The notes beneath the pieces are model-generated. The model did not search any database. It was not told where the DNA came from and saw nothing but the letters and a program-made list of their open reading frames with translations. A stretch of DNA of 64,000 bases, from the NCBI RefSeq assembly GCF_910592395.1, contig NC_088309.1, forward strand, positions 15,006,599 through 15,070,598. Reading direction: 5' to 3'. Shown one piece after another: positions 9,601 through 20,984 of the stretch. Each line of letters starts with the position of its first letter. The first letter of the stretch is position 1. The stretch comes from Lineus longissimus. Lineage: Eukaryota; Nemertea; Pilidiophora; Heteronemertea; Lineidae. The position numbers and the translations under genes were made by a program.

Positions 9601-11381
9601 GTCAGCAATCGGGTCGACTTCATAGCTCCTAGGATTATCCTCAGGCCGAAGTTCTGTACTTTGTCGAGTTTTGCTTGGTTTGTTTTGGCGGTTGTTGCCC
9701 AGCTTTGAGAAGCATACTCCATAACTGGTCTCACAGATCCTGTGTAGACCTGCTTGAGTATCCTGGCGTTAGCGCCCCAGCCGGTTCCCGCAAGCTTCTT
9801 CATCAGGGCTAATCGTTTGATTGCTCTGTCTCTGACTGACTCGACTTGTGTCTTCCATGTCATCCTGGAGTCATGTTTGATGCCAATGAAGGTGGGGTTG
9901 TCTTCTTGGGGAATGACCTGGTCTCCTATCTTGAGTGTGATTTTCTCCTTTTTTGTAGATAGGCTGAAAAGGGTGGCACAGGTTTTCGTCTTGCTTGTTT
10001 CTTGTCCCCAATCATCTGCCCAGGTGTCGACGTTATTCACAGTTTCTTGAATGCGTTTTGTGGCAGTGCTTGTGTACAGAGTTGTACTCCAGACAGAGAA
10101 GTCATCCGCATGTAAGGTGTTGGAGACGCTTGGGGGTACGCATTCAGTGAGATCGTCTATGTGGACAAGGAAGAGGGTGGGAGATATCACGCTTCCCTGT
10201 GGTACACCTTCTATGAGTTTAATCCTGTGGCTGAGGATGTCCTCTAGTTTGACTCTTGCTGTTCTTTGGTGTAGAAAACTTTTCGTCCACCTGTAGAGGC
10301 GTCCGGTTACACCTTTCTTTCGTCGTTTCAGGAGAAGGCCGTTCTTCCAGACACGGTCAAAGGCTTGTGTGAGGTCAAAGAACACAGCTAGTGTGCTCTT
10401 CTTCTCCTGGAAACCATTTTCTACTTCTTGGGCAATGAGTGAAAGCTGATCTTCGGTACTCCTATGTTTCCTGTATCCGGATTGGGTTGGGCTGAGAAGG
10501 CTCTTGGACTCTAGGTGCCACATTAGGCGTTTGTTCACCATTTTCTCCATCAGTTTTCCAACACAGCTTACAAGGCTTATGGGTCTGTAATTTTCTGGGT
10601 GTGCTCTGTTCTTTCCCTTTTTGTGGATTGGAGTTATGTGAGCCTCTTTCCATACTGATGGTACAGTCCCCTTCTTCCAGCATTTGTTGTAGATATGTAG
10701 GAGAGTGTCCTTGGCTGTTGGTCCTAGGTTAAGGAGCATCTCGTTGCTAATTCCATCGGGCCCGGGTGCCTTCTTTTTCTTCAGTGTCTTGAGGGCGCTG
10801 TTGAGTTCTGCCATCTTGAAAGGAACTTCCATGTAGTCTTCTGCTGTAGTGTTTCTTTCGGTCTCGGTCTTGGTTTGCTTTTTCACCTCATCAACTCGCT
10901 CTTTGGACATGCTGACAGTACTTCTTGTCTGGTAGGTTTTCGCCGTGTTTGCAGCTTGTAAACCTGACTGAAGTTCTCCCTCTACATCGAGCACAGTTCG
11001 CCTTTTGTCCTGCTTTTCTTCGTTGAGGGCTTTTGTCAGTTTCCAGAGTCTTGTGGTGTCTTTTTCCATATTCAGAGATGATGTCGTTTCCTGCCATGAT
11101 TTGCGGATATGGGTGGTTTTTTCCCTGATGTACTCGGCCCTTGCCTTGTTGTGTTCAATGACATGTCCATCTGTTGGCTCCTGCTCCATTTTCTCTCTGG
11201 CTTCAGAGAGTCTCGTGTGCAGCTCATCCAGATGCGGGGTCCAGAAGGGCTGGTAATCCTTCCTTCTTCCTCTTGGTATTGCTACCTTTGCTGCCTCTAG
11301 TATCACTTTGTTGAAACGCTTGACATCTTTGCTTGGGCTGCGTCTGGTGAGGACGATGTCTCGACTATTTCTATCTGACAC
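9465..11381 (-). pseudogene. Retrotransposon reverse transcriptase part
   Basis: About 638 aa. RT blocks in order: KKKKAPGPDGISNEM, WKEAHITPIHKKGKN, NYRPISLVSCVGKLMEK, SGYRKHRSTEDQ, FFDLTQAFDRVW, GVPQGSVISPTLF and the catalytic HADD (usually YADD or FADD). Then the thumb-like GIKHDSRMTWKTQ and YASQSWATTAKTN. The open frame drifts after a shift near 9,612, where the true continuation passes to the RNase H frame. Confidence 0.88.
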
Positions 11382-12432
11382 CAGTTTGAATTGGTCCCAG
11401 TTGGCCTTTTTGATTCCAGCTGGGTGGGAGTCCTGTCTGGTTGTTGACTTGCTGTTCTATATGAATGATCACAGGTTTGTGGTCACTCCCTCCAAGTTGT
11501 GGGCAGACCTCTCTCCTGCTGATCCGTTGAACATCTTCAGTGGTAATGGCTAGATCAGGGGTGCTTGTAGTCCTCCATGATCTCGAGTAATAGGTTGGTG
11601 GGTCGTCTGGGTGATTCAACAGCTGTAGTTGGTGGTGTATCATCCAGTTCTCTACTTCCTCCCCTTTTGCATTGAGGTCCCTGTAGCCCCAGCTTGGGGA
11701 GTGGCTGTTGAAATCGCCCATTAAAACCCAATTTTCCGTGGATGGCTCTAGGTCGTGGAGTGAGATAGGCTTGTCAGGTGGGGAGTAGATGTTGTAGACA
11801 GTGGAGTTGTTCGCGTTCTTTAACTTCATCTTTACTCCTAGGTGTTCTGTCTCCTCTTGGCCTGAGTCTTGTGTGAGGGTGGCTGCTATGTTGTTTCTGA
11901 CCAGCTTGATGATTCCTCTCTTTGATCTGTTAACCCTGTCCTGCCGGAAGGTCTCGTATCCTCTGATGGTAAATCTGTGGTCAGGGCTGAGATGTGTTTC
12001 TTGGACACAGCACACATCGATGTTATTAGATTTTAGGAAGGACTGCAAGTCTAGCTTCTTTTTTCTCACACCCTCAGCATTCCAGTGAGCAATTCGTAGA
12101 TGTTTATTACCAGTAACATTGCTACAGGTGACCCTGGTACTTCCAGTCATCCTGTAGCCGCCTCCAGTAGCATTGGGTGGAGCCCCTCGAGGCTGGGGCC
12201 CCGGCGTCCTACCTACCTGTTGACGAACCATAGGTCTGACGCCACAACGAAATAAGGTGCTTTGTATAGGCATTTTAGGTTGTGAATGCGTGCGTACCCG
12301 GTTAGACGTCAGTATGGCCGGTGCGCTCCGTCTTCGGTCAGGTTTTATATCGGAGTTTCCGTCTCCTAGTCTGGTTGCCATAACCCGGCTGAAGAGCCCA
12401 GAGTACCCGGTTACCCCTAGGCGACCAGTCAC
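11371..12432 (-). pseudogene. Retrotransposon N-terminal part with endonuclease domain
   Basis: About 353 aa. A Pro/Arg-rich leader is followed by the endonuclease: RIAHWNAEGVRKKK, then CCVQETHLSP with the catalytic Glu, LMGDFNSHSPSWG, PDLAIT and GGSDHKPVIIHI with the terminal SDH. All key boxes are present. The frame is lost near 11,450, after which the minus-strand reading continues in another frame into the RT. Confidence 0.85.
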
Positions 12433-12654
12433 ATGTGTGTCTAGTTACCTGGGAGACATAGTTTCCGCTAGGCAATGCTAGGGGAAAACTAGTCGGCCGT
12501 TGACCCTATGACGAGCTCATCCGCCCTGAGTGACTAGTAACCTTGATTTCTAGTCACCCACCTGAGACAGGTGGCACTGGATTACAGGGCTACCAGTGGC
12601 AGGTAGCTAGCCTGACCTGACCTCGCCATCTAATCGGCCGATAAGAGCCCATGG

Positions 12655-12820
12655 AAGATGCGATAGCTATTGACCGATTCTGCTCGATACGGCGACGATA
12701 GTTAGGACCGCACCCAATGTTCGATAGTCTAACGGTGACCCGGCGATAGGCCTACGACAGGCAATTTCGCTCCAATACCGTGGCGATAGCATCATCACAA
12801 GCTCTGAAATCAGTCTCATC
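12655..12820 (+). promoter_or_regulatory. Upstream region of the Harbinger transposase with five CGATAG repeats
   Basis: Exact CGATAG occurs at 12661, 12696, 12722, 12744 and 12784, just before the transposase ATG at 12821. A related stretch (AGGACCGCA...GATAG) lies at 8350-8395 on the other side of the retrotransposon. Subterminal repeats close to a transposase gene can be transposase binding sites; this role is inference. Confidence 0.4.
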
Positions 12821-14154
12821 ATGTTACGAGGTGCAGAAGTAGAATTATTTGAGGAGGATTTACGTCCTTTTCGAAATTACAAAGAACGGTACAATCCGTT
12901 CGAAACAGCAAGTGACGCAGAATTCTTTGCCTGTCACCGATTTCCGAAGGCGGTCTTTCGCGATTTGCTCGATATATTGGAACCAGGAATTAACCGGGCC
13001 ACAAGAAGGTGGGAATACTAATGGCGGCCTACTTGTAAGCGTGAAATACACGTGGTTTTGACTTGCCATTGGCCATTGTCTGGTTTGTGCCGATGATGTG
13101 CTGCATGATCGAGACGGTATTCATCATAATGATAAATTTCAAGGTACATGTAGTCATATTTAAAGGCCTACGCTAGCCTCCCTCTCTCTAGGCCTATATC
13201 CATAGCAACGGCATACAATGTCCAAATTGCACAGAGCTTGAAGCCAATTAAAACAATTCGTTTTGGATTTGTCGTTTCAGGTCGCATGCTTTGGAACCCA
13301 TTGTCCAGCTTTGCGTTGGTGTAAGATACCTCGCTCAAGGTGGTTTCCTGCCCATGATAGGAGACTTGTATGGTATTTCCCCCAGGGCAGCCAGTAACTG
13401 CATACACTCCGTCACGCAAGCCATTTGTGACAGAATGGATAGGTTCATCACCTGGCCCGACATGGAGGGAGTGAACAGGGTGAAACTCGACTTTTACAAC
13501 GCCAACCGTCATCGATTTCCTTGCATTACGGGACTGATTGACGGCACGCAAGTAGAGATCAACACTCCACATCGACCCTACAATGAGGCTGCATACATCA
13601 ACAGAAAGGGATACCACGCCATCAATGCACAGGTTGTGTGCGAAAGGAAGATGAAGATCTTCAACTTGGACGCACGTTGGCCGGGCTTTACCCACGACTC
13701 CTTCATGCTCCGAAACTCCCACGTATGGGACAAATTTTAGGAAGGCCGTACGGAAAACAGCTGGCTTCTGGGGGATGCTGACTATCCCCTTCGGAAGTGG
13801 CTTCTTGTTCGATTCAACAATCCTAACAACGAGGCCCAGGAGAGGTACAATAGGGCCCATAAACATCTCCGATCCGGGGTAGAACGCTGCATTGGAGTGA
13901 TGAAGATGAGATGGAGGTGCCTTACCAAGCCAATAATGTTTGCACCAAACAAGGCTTCTAGGATTATAGCTGCATGTGGTGCCCTGCACAATTTCGCAAT
14001 CGCTCATAGAGTCCGACTAGACGAAGAATACGCTGAAGGGATGTTCGATAACCAGCCCAATATTCAGGCGAGGAATGACATTTTGGAGCAGAATGTGGCT
14101 GGGGTCAGAGCAAGAGAGGAGCTTGTACAGAGGGTTTTCACTAGGAATGCCTAG
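12821..14154 (+). pseudogene. PIF/Harbinger transposase (HARBI1-like), one in-frame stop
   Basis: Exon 1 12821-13008, exon 2 13281-14154; GT-AG intron, phase 2 preserved. The protein is about 350 aa. DDE_Tnp_4 features: RSHAL...VQLCVGVRYLAQGGF, GLIDGTQVEI (first Asp), GYHAINAQVVC, WPGFTHDSFMLRNS (second Asp), LLGDADYPLRKWLL, and VERCIGVMKMRWRCL (Glu). The only lesion seen is TAG at 13738-13740 between D-K-F and E-G-R, in frame with both sides. It cuts and joins DNA in the nucleus, in the known family together with a MYB-like partner; such a gene lies at 15,986 on the opposite strand. AATAAA follows at 14261. Confidence 0.88.
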
Positions 14155-14260
14155 GATTGACTGTCTGTTTCGTCATGCACCACATCGCCGTACCCGTTTT
14201 TAATTCATAAGTAAACTCTCACAATCAAAGACCATTTAAAATGAACTCCTCAAATGTGCA

Positions 14261-14266
14261 AATAAA
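14261..14266 (+). terminator. Polyadenylation signal AATAAA of the Harbinger transposase
   Basis: AATAAA about 107 bp after the stop codon at 14154. Confidence 0.5.
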
Positions 14267-14279
14267 CTGAATAATGACA

Positions 14280-14640
14280 ATATATTTAAAGTGTTTTGTG
14301 ACTGAGATTCTATTTGCTGAAGCTAATTCTAACTTACACACCGGCGCCGTACTGTACAATAACTACAAAAGCAAACGCTACACTTGGGATGGCCTTACAT
14401 CAATTGCGCAGTCTTTGATATGATTCAAGGTGTTTCATCATGCCATTTTACAAATGAAATGGTACGGCTCGGTATGCTGAACATAGCACGGCAGAAGACT
14501 AGCAGCACAGCAGCAAAAATTTCTTTGATGAAAGTCTGTTTGCGTCTACATATACTTGTACAATTATTCAACATATTAATCTTTATATTGTCATGATGTT
14601 GCTTAGTCAACAAGTGAGTGATTGGAATCAAATCTGAATT
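14280..14640. other. No recognisable gene between convergent Harbinger genes
   Basis: Short AT-rich spacer between the transposase (+) and the MYB-like gene (-). Only chance ORFs. Confidence 0.5.
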
Positions 14641-14646
14641 TATCAC

Positions 14647-15986
14647 TTACAGCGGAGTGAAGCTGCGCGAACTCATCTCGCTGTGGTTAGTATAATCAAA
14701 ATTGTACTGTGCATTCTCCGTGTGTGCCGAGCAATTAAGGAACGAAGAATCACTGAATGAGTGATTGACAGTTTGATCCCTCTTCACTTGTTGACTTAGC
14801 AATTGCAATTTCTTATTATAATACATTTGCTTCAGATCGTACAACTTCTCTTCATTTTCCTGTAATAATCGGCCGACGTCATGGGCTTCTTATCGTCATT
14901 CCTGGAGCGTGAAATAGTGGCAGTGGGAGTGGCTCGGCGGGAGAACATGCTGTTCATCCTGCATGGACCGTGCATGGCAATGTTTTTAAGCGATTTGCCG
15001 ACTGGACCGGAGATGGGACTCGAAAACTGTCCGCTGGAGACTGCGACCTGCTATTGCTGCATGAGGGAACGTCATCAAAAGCTGTTGACTCAGTGTCACT
15101 TTCATCCCCAAGTTGATGGATGTTGTTGTCGCTTTCACCGGTACCGAAGGATCCCTGAATACCTGAAAATGAATCGACCCTGTTTAACAAACACCATTTC
15201 ATTGTTATAGGCTAACACAGCTAAAAGTATATAGGCTTATAGAAACTACAGCTGCACTGAAACATACATTTATCAGCAAAAACCCCATTGACTACCCATT
15301 TCCCGATCTTGACCATCAAGCATTTGTGACAGCGCTCTGTCCTTGGACTGATGAAATGTGCGAAGGCATGATGACGTAGTACAGAGACATGGTAGGCCAG
15401 GATCCCCAATAGCAATGCATGCAATAGCCTCGGAATTGACCATCTGCCTCCGCTGCTTCCTACGTCATTCGACATACTATAGGGAGTGGTGGAAAGAACC
15501 CCTGATTAAGTGTCGTCAGGATGCTGAACCCTTGTTGGTGTTTATTTCATGGAAGTATGTCCAAAACACCAACCTTCAATCTGTTCCTTGGGAATGACTT
15601 GATAGATACGCCTGATCTGTCAGAATCACTTTCAGCGATTCCTCCCCATCATCATCGTATTCGTCTCCTGGTAGGGCTTCCCCACCACCCGTTTTGGTTC
15701 TTTGTTGCTTCAAATATTTCAAATGTTCGGCCACTTTGTTCTTCACATACTTCCTGACGCTTATCCATTTGTCTCTGATCGAATTCAATTCGCGATCGTG
15801 TCCACCAATGGCATTCACATTTGCATGTATTTCGGTATAGACGTAGTTCTTGCCCGATTGAGTGATTTTGCCATGCTTGGCTGTCAGCGTCGCATTATGC
15901 TTGACAAACATGTCAATTAGGCATTCCAGCTCTGTAGCAGAAAAGTCCGGTTTGCGCTCACGCTTTGATTTCTTTGGTTGAGCCAT
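14647..15986 (-). CDS. MYB/SANT-like Harbinger partner protein, spliced or degenerate
   Basis: The first exon runs from ATG at 15986 to about 15576. It has a basic start (KKSKRERKPDFSATE) and a trihelix-type region (ECLIDMFVKHNATL, then DKWISVRKYVKNKV), as in the MYB-like protein paired with Harbinger transposases and in NAIF1. Further pieces on the same strand are 15170-14957 (Ser/Asp-rich linker, acceptor TTTTCAG near 15170) and 14880-14647 (HDVGRLLQENEEKLYDLKQM, a helical charged tail ending at a stop). The pieces are in different frames and stops lie between the last two, so the exact splice form is open or the gene is decayed. In the family this protein brings the transposase to DNA and the nucleus. 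Confidence 0.65.
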
Positions 15987-16386
15987 TTTGACCGCTATCT
16001 ACGCACACAGAGAGGCTGATGAAGTTACTGTTGATACCTGCGACTAGCACTGAAGCACTATGTGACATATAAAACTCATTTGTTGCATCGAGTTATAAAT
16101 AAACATTTCTTGGATTTTACTAAATTTAGTGCTGATGCGGTCAACCTCGTACCAGGAACAGGCGTTTTTACCCCTCAGCCCGAATTGGGCAGAGGGGTGT
16201 TGTCGTCCCCTTGGCAGGCGGGCGGGCGGGCGGTTGGGCGGGCGGACGGTCGTGCGGCTGCCAAGTTTGTCCGGAGCTGTTCTCAGTAACGGCTTGGGAA
16301 AGGAAGTTCATATTTCATATGTAGACTCCTCCTGGTGGGTAGGCGTGCCACGTCAAGGTTTCGTCCTATTTTGACTTACGGACTGG

Positions 16387-17562
16387 CCACTAGGGGGCGA
16401 TATGTGAAGACACAAAAAATGCAATAACTCCGCAAATTTTGATTACATCTTGCTGAAATTTTTATTGTAGATACCTATTGAGAGGGGACATAATATATTT
16501 ACGGGTTTTGACCTTGACCTTCTTTTCAAGGTCACAGAGGTCAAAGTTCGTGTAAAGTGACGAAATGTTCTCATTTCATAACCACTGAAGCTATTGATAC
16601 CAGTATTGGTATGTGTGTACCCTTAGGTGACAGTAACTCGTAAACCAAGTTGCAACCTTATATCATTACTGGTTTGGCCACCAGGGGGCGTTATGTGAAA
16701 ACATAAAAAGTGTGATATCTCAGTTAATATTGGTCGCAGCCTGCTGAAATTTTTATTGTAGATACCTCTTGAGAGGAGACATAATACATCTTACAGGTTT
16801 TGACCTTGACCTTCTTTTCAAGGTTACAGAGGTCAAAGTTAGTGTAAAATGACGAAATGTTCACATTTCGTAACCATGGAAGCTATTGATACCAGTCTCT
16901 GTACGTGTGTACCCCTAGGTGACAGTAACTCATAAACCAACTTTCAACCTCATATCATTACTGGTTTGGCAACCAGGGGGCGTTAGGGAAAACACAATAA
17001 GTGTGATATCTCGCATCTCGCTGAATATTGGTCACAGCTCACTGAAATTTTATTGGTTGTATGAACAGGGGATTTGCAAATTTGAATTCAATATCTGGCG
17101 TTATCTCACTCATTGTTTGGCCACCAGGGGGCATTATGTGAAAACACAAAAATGCAATAATTCCAACAATTTTGATCGCAGCTTGCTGAAATTTTTACGG
17201 CACATACCTCTTGAGAGGGGACATAATATGTTGTACGGGTTATGACCTTGACCTTCTCTTCAAGGTCACAGAGGTCAAAGTTCGTGTAAAATGACAAATT
17301 GTTCACATTCCGTAACCAGGTATTGATCCCAGTCTCTGTACGTGTGTACCCTAGGTGACAGTAACTCATGAACCGACATTCAGCCTTGTAACGTTACTGG
17401 TTTGGCCACCAGGGGGCGTCATGCGAAAACACAAAAAGTGTGATATCTCACTTATCATTGGTCACAGTGTGCTGAATTTTTTTGGTAGTAAGAACAGATG
17501 ACTGGTAATTTTGAATTCAAAATCTAGCACTTTCTCATTTACAGTTTGGCCACCAGGGGGCA
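16387..17562 (+). promoter_or_regulatory. Array of six CTCF-core-like motifs
   Basis: CCACTAGGGGGCG at 16387, CCACCAGGGGGCG at 16678, CAACCAGGGGGCG at 16970, CCACCAGGGGGCA at 17121, CCACCAGGGGGCG at 17406, CCACCAGGGGGCA at 17550, all in one orientation. The known CTCF core is CCA(C/G)(C/T)AG(A/G)(G/T)GGC(A/G). The motif match is visible; binding in this organism is inference. Confidence 0.5.
16509..16547. promoter_or_regulatory. Cluster of AGGTCA-type nuclear-receptor half-sites
   Basis: TGACCTTGACCTTC and, nine bases later, AAGGTCACAGAGGTCA. TCAAGGTCA is the known extended half-site of ERR, SF-1 and NR4A-type receptors. Similar clusters lie at 16801-16838 and 17243-17280, and in copies A, B and C of the Helentron-like repeat. 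Confidence 0.45.
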
Positions 17563-18253
17563 CTATGTGAAAACACAAAAAATGCAATAACTCCACCAAT
17601 TTCGATTGCAGCTTCCTGAAATTTTTATGGCAGATACCTCTACCATTACAAGAGGCCCAAGGGCCTGGCGCTCAGCTGAGTTGTTGCTGCATTGTTCGTA
17701 TATATTACATTACTCGTCAAACTCTACTAAACTAAGGACTCAAAGCCTAAGGATATTAGCTTCTGGATGTGTAACAGTGAATTACGGTAGACTGGCGCAA
17801 TCTACTTCAAGCAAGCTCCACCCTTGCAATGTGTGCGCAAACAGATAACCTAACCTATATTGGACCATCAATTCTACACACAGCAACATGATTCATCCTC
17901 AGCTGTTACCATGATGATGATGATGATGATCCTTTTCGCAAATTGGTCGTCTTCTGTCTTCCACACTTTAGTGCCACCGGATGTAGTCTGCCCTTGTGGA
18001 GGGAGCCTTTCAGCACAGGACACAAGAATCCATGCGAATTGAATCACATGGAGAGACTAGCCCAATCACCCGCTTTTGGCTGGGTAGAAATGGGTAAATC
18101 TCGCAGACTGGACTTAAACTCTACTGCCGACGTGCGAGGCCGGTCTGACAGATGAGCAAATAGGGTCCACCTAATGCAGAAGGCACCAGTTTCCCCAACT
18201 AAAAGGGTAACATTAACAAAATGCCCTACCCAACTCTGTTATTGCCTAAAGGC

Positions 18254-18945
18254 CTGTGTACACTAGTAAAATATTAGCAACATTTTTACAACATTTCCAG
18301 TTGCAACAAATGTTGCAAAAATGTTGCGTAGTGTGTACAGAGCAAAAGGCGTCTTACATTTACAACATGTTGTAAAACAGTTGTAAAATTGTTGCAAATT
18401 AAATGCAATGCAATTCTTTGTTGCATGTTGTAAAAATGTTGCAAACTCTTCAGCCAATCAGAAATAGGATTTGCATCATGTGATCTACCTGAGGTCATGT
18501 GACTTGAACAAGAAGCAGGTATAGCAACTCTCGAGTTTCATCCATTCGCAGGAAGTTTTTGTATGACGGCTTGTCAGTCAGCCGCAACTCCTTTAACAGG
18601 CAGTGGTATGCCCCATGATCCACCCTCATTTTGATCCAGGGCCTGGTCCATATTCTCTTTGGTTAATTCGCCGCCTCTTCCGTCTCTCAACAATGACAGC
18701 TAAAATTGCTGCAGAAGCACTCAAAACACATCTTCTCTCCTTGGAATCATCCATTTTCACTCCAAAATACCTATTTCCCTTTGTTCCCACTAAAAAGTTT
18801 GCAACAATTTACCAACATGTTGTAAAAATGTTGCTAATTTGTTGCAATTTTTTTGCTAGTGTACACAGGGCCTTGAAGGGCTTGTTGCAAAATTGTTGTA
18901 AAAATGTTGGTAAAATGTTGCTAATATTTTACTAGTGTACACCCT
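18254..18945. mobile_element. MITE with about 40-bp TIRs rich in TTGTAAAAATGTTG
   Basis: The left TIR GTGTACACTAGTAAAATATT, continuing AGCAACATTTT, is repeated inverted at the right end (to 18942). The interior holds many copies of TTGTAAAAATGTTGCAA and its complement. The element is about 690 bp. Outer bases (CCTGTGTACAC, CAGGGTGTACAC) resemble hAT ends, but no exact 8-bp duplication is visible. Confidence 0.8.
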
Positions 18946-18999
18946 GCTTAAGTCAAGTGAAACTCTTACAAACCATAGCAGAATGCCACCATTGAAATG

Positions 19000-20150
19000 T
19001 TGATAGCAAGTAAAAACTTTAAACAGACACTAGACTTGATTTTTTTAACCAACTGCCACATGCGGTTTTCTTTATTTAGTCAATTTTGAGGTAAGTATTA
19101 CAGAATGAAATACTTGAATACTAAAATTGACTGGCTCTTCTGATGATTGCACTGGTGAACACCGAAGTCGATGGGATGTGCAAAGTCATAGCTCGATCCT
19201 CTCTCTTGGTCATCTGTGATGTGGTCACCAAATATGTTCAAATGCAGCTGCAGTAGTGCAGATCATTCCTGCAAAACATGATGAGGAGATAACATTTTAA
19301 TTTTGATAGATAGCTAAGCTAGCCAAGTTTTATATCAAATACAAGGCCAACAACAACTGATAAGGCGCTAGGGCCGAATGATCAAGGAAGTTCATTGAGA
19401 ATACATTGTGATAAGAGTGATGAATCGGCCCCGTTTGAAGCATTGTGCTATGTACAGTGTGCATGTGTCAGTGTGTATCAGCTATCGCATTTACTGTTTG
19501 TTGACATTTCAAATCGCCGGAGTCGATCCTCAATTACACTGTTTATGTACATTGGCAACCTTACCCGATGATATCAGAACGATGTTTATTATTGTCTTGT
19601 TTATTCACATTAGTTCTGCTATGTGACAAGAGTTATTTGTTGAGTAATCCATGATTTAAAGCCAGACTTTGACATCGTTTCTCACACCAAGCTGCATTTC
19701 GCAGACCGTTTTTCAACGATCGTCGACGAACTATTTCAAATTAATCACATCCAATTAAACGATCCAAGCCTTCCCTAATGTCATCAACATGCAATAACAC
19801 AAGCAGCCAAATATTATCGCCTATGAAATTGTGCATTTAATGAGAACTTACCTCCGAATTGACAGAACGCGATCTATTCCATAGCATGGTCTCCTTACGT
19901 CTGAACTGCGCAGACTCCGAGACGTGACGTTCGCTGCACGTGGGATAACTCGCGCGAAATTTAAAATGCTCTTCTTGGGGGGTGCTCACTAAATTGCGCC
20001 AGTAACACCACCTGGTGAGAAATTCACGAACCACGCCTATTGATAATGAAAGAGAAAGCTTTGCTCTATAAGATTAGATTTGATTCATGATCCCCAACTT
20101 AAAGAATTAGGAGAAATCAGCTGCTGGAAAAGTTTTTGGAAAATTTCGCT
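19000..20150. other. No recognisable gene
   Basis: Chance ORFs only. A CG-richer stretch near 19,900-19,970 could be a promoter-like segment, but nothing supports a gene. Confidence 0.45.
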
Positions 20151-20287
20151 CGGTGCCACCTAGTGGCCAAACCGCTCATCCTGCCGGACCCACATTTGGT
20201 CTATTCAGGAGTCCTGAAGGGTCTCAACGCCTCAGAGGGAAAATCTATCGCCTATCCGCCATAGTTTTGAAACGTGCCTGTTTAACG

Positions 20288-20318
20288 GACAGACAGACAG
20301 ACAGACAGAAAGACAGAG
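20288..20318 (+). repeat. (GACA)n microsatellite
   Basis: Run of GACAGACA near the right terminus of the element ending at 20,372, the same position that (GAC)n takes in copies A and B. Confidence 0.85.
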
Positions 20319-20399
20319 CGCGAACGCCTCGACAATACCCCTCTAGCCTTTATGGGCTGAGGGGTAAAAAGCACATCAGAATTGGAAAAACTACCTTCA

Positions 20400-20980
20400 A
20401 ATTCGACTGATATAAAAATGGGAATATAATATCACGATACAGTACCCGGCCAAAGGAGTATGAAAATTGGTGTTTAGCAGATTATGCTTCAAAGATCAAT
20501 GTCACCTATCCAAAATAAAATATTTCTGATCCGTATGATGACAATCTGGACGATGTAGCAACTGATGAAAAATGTACACAGAAACTATGTATTTCGAAGA
20601 TTTGTTCACTTTCCCTGCTGCAGTTTGGCAGTCAAGGTAAAGATTACCAATGTTAGAGATGCCCCATATCATCTGATACTTTTAGAGCTCGTTGTGAGCC
20701 AGGTTTAGGGTCCTTTTGACCTTTTCTAAGGGTTGATGCACATTCAAAATAGGCTAGCAGTCATGTCCAATTTTCTACTGTTTTCTTCTTTCAGGATAGC
20801 TTGGTTTATGTGATGTATGAGACACGCCCCCCTTCTTTGACTCATTATAAGCTGTTTGTTTATGATGCACACTTTTGTATTTTGCAGTTTTACATGTTCT
20901 GTGAGATGTTACATGAAAGATCAGAATAATAAAGACCAAGAAAGAGAATTATTTCGTTTGTCCGCTATTGCTGCCACATA
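20400..20980. other. No recognisable gene
   Basis: AT-rich sequence with chance ORFs; AATAAAG near 20,927. Confidence 0.45.
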
Positions 20981-20984
20981 CCAT

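Larger units (their letters stand above)
8398..12650 (-). mobile_element. Non-LTR retrotransposon, EN-RT-RNase H (I/Nimb-like), frameshifted
   Basis: Read on the minus strand, the order is 5' leader (about 12,650-12,433), AP-like endonuclease, reverse transcriptase, RNase H, then a short 3' end with a GAA-type tail (CTTCTTCTTCTTCTTC on +, 8398-8414). Endonuclease plus RT plus RNase H and a simple-repeat tail match the I/Nimb/Ingi group. Two frameshifts (near 11,450 and 9,612) split the ORF. The exact 5' border and target duplication are not clear. Confidence 0.85.
16164..17645 (-). mobile_element. Helentron-like repeat, reverse orientation, with CTCF-like motif array
   Basis: The left border is TTTTTACCCCTCAGCCCGAA followed by a (GGCG)n run; it is the inverse of the right border of the next element (20,330-20,372). 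Inside are repeats of about 290 bp and half-units of about 145 bp. Each has a GGCCACCAGGGGGC block; three have TGACCTTGACCTTC...AAGGTCACAGAGGTCA. The same blocks appear on the opposite strand in copies A-C. Non-coding. Confidence 0.55.
17646..20372 (+). mobile_element. Helentron-like element, AGGCCCAAGGGCCT family
   Basis: Starts ACAAGAGGCCCAAGGGCCTG followed by GCGCTCAGCTGAG and could end at 20,372 with GGGCTGAGGGGTAAAAAG after a (GACA)n run. The start hairpin is repeated at 54,660. The right border also matches, inverted, the border at 16,164, so start and end may belong to two elements. It holds a MITE (18,254-18,945). No coding sequence recognised. Confidence 0.4.

Noticed and set aside
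13168-14007. 279-codon minus-strand ORF
   Set aside because: Antisense of the Harbinger transposase exon; the + strand has clear DDE blocks and conserved splice phase.
18263-18498. Minus-strand ORFs with FATFLQH repeats
   Set aside because: They translate the repeated TTGTAAAAATGTTGC motif of the MITE.
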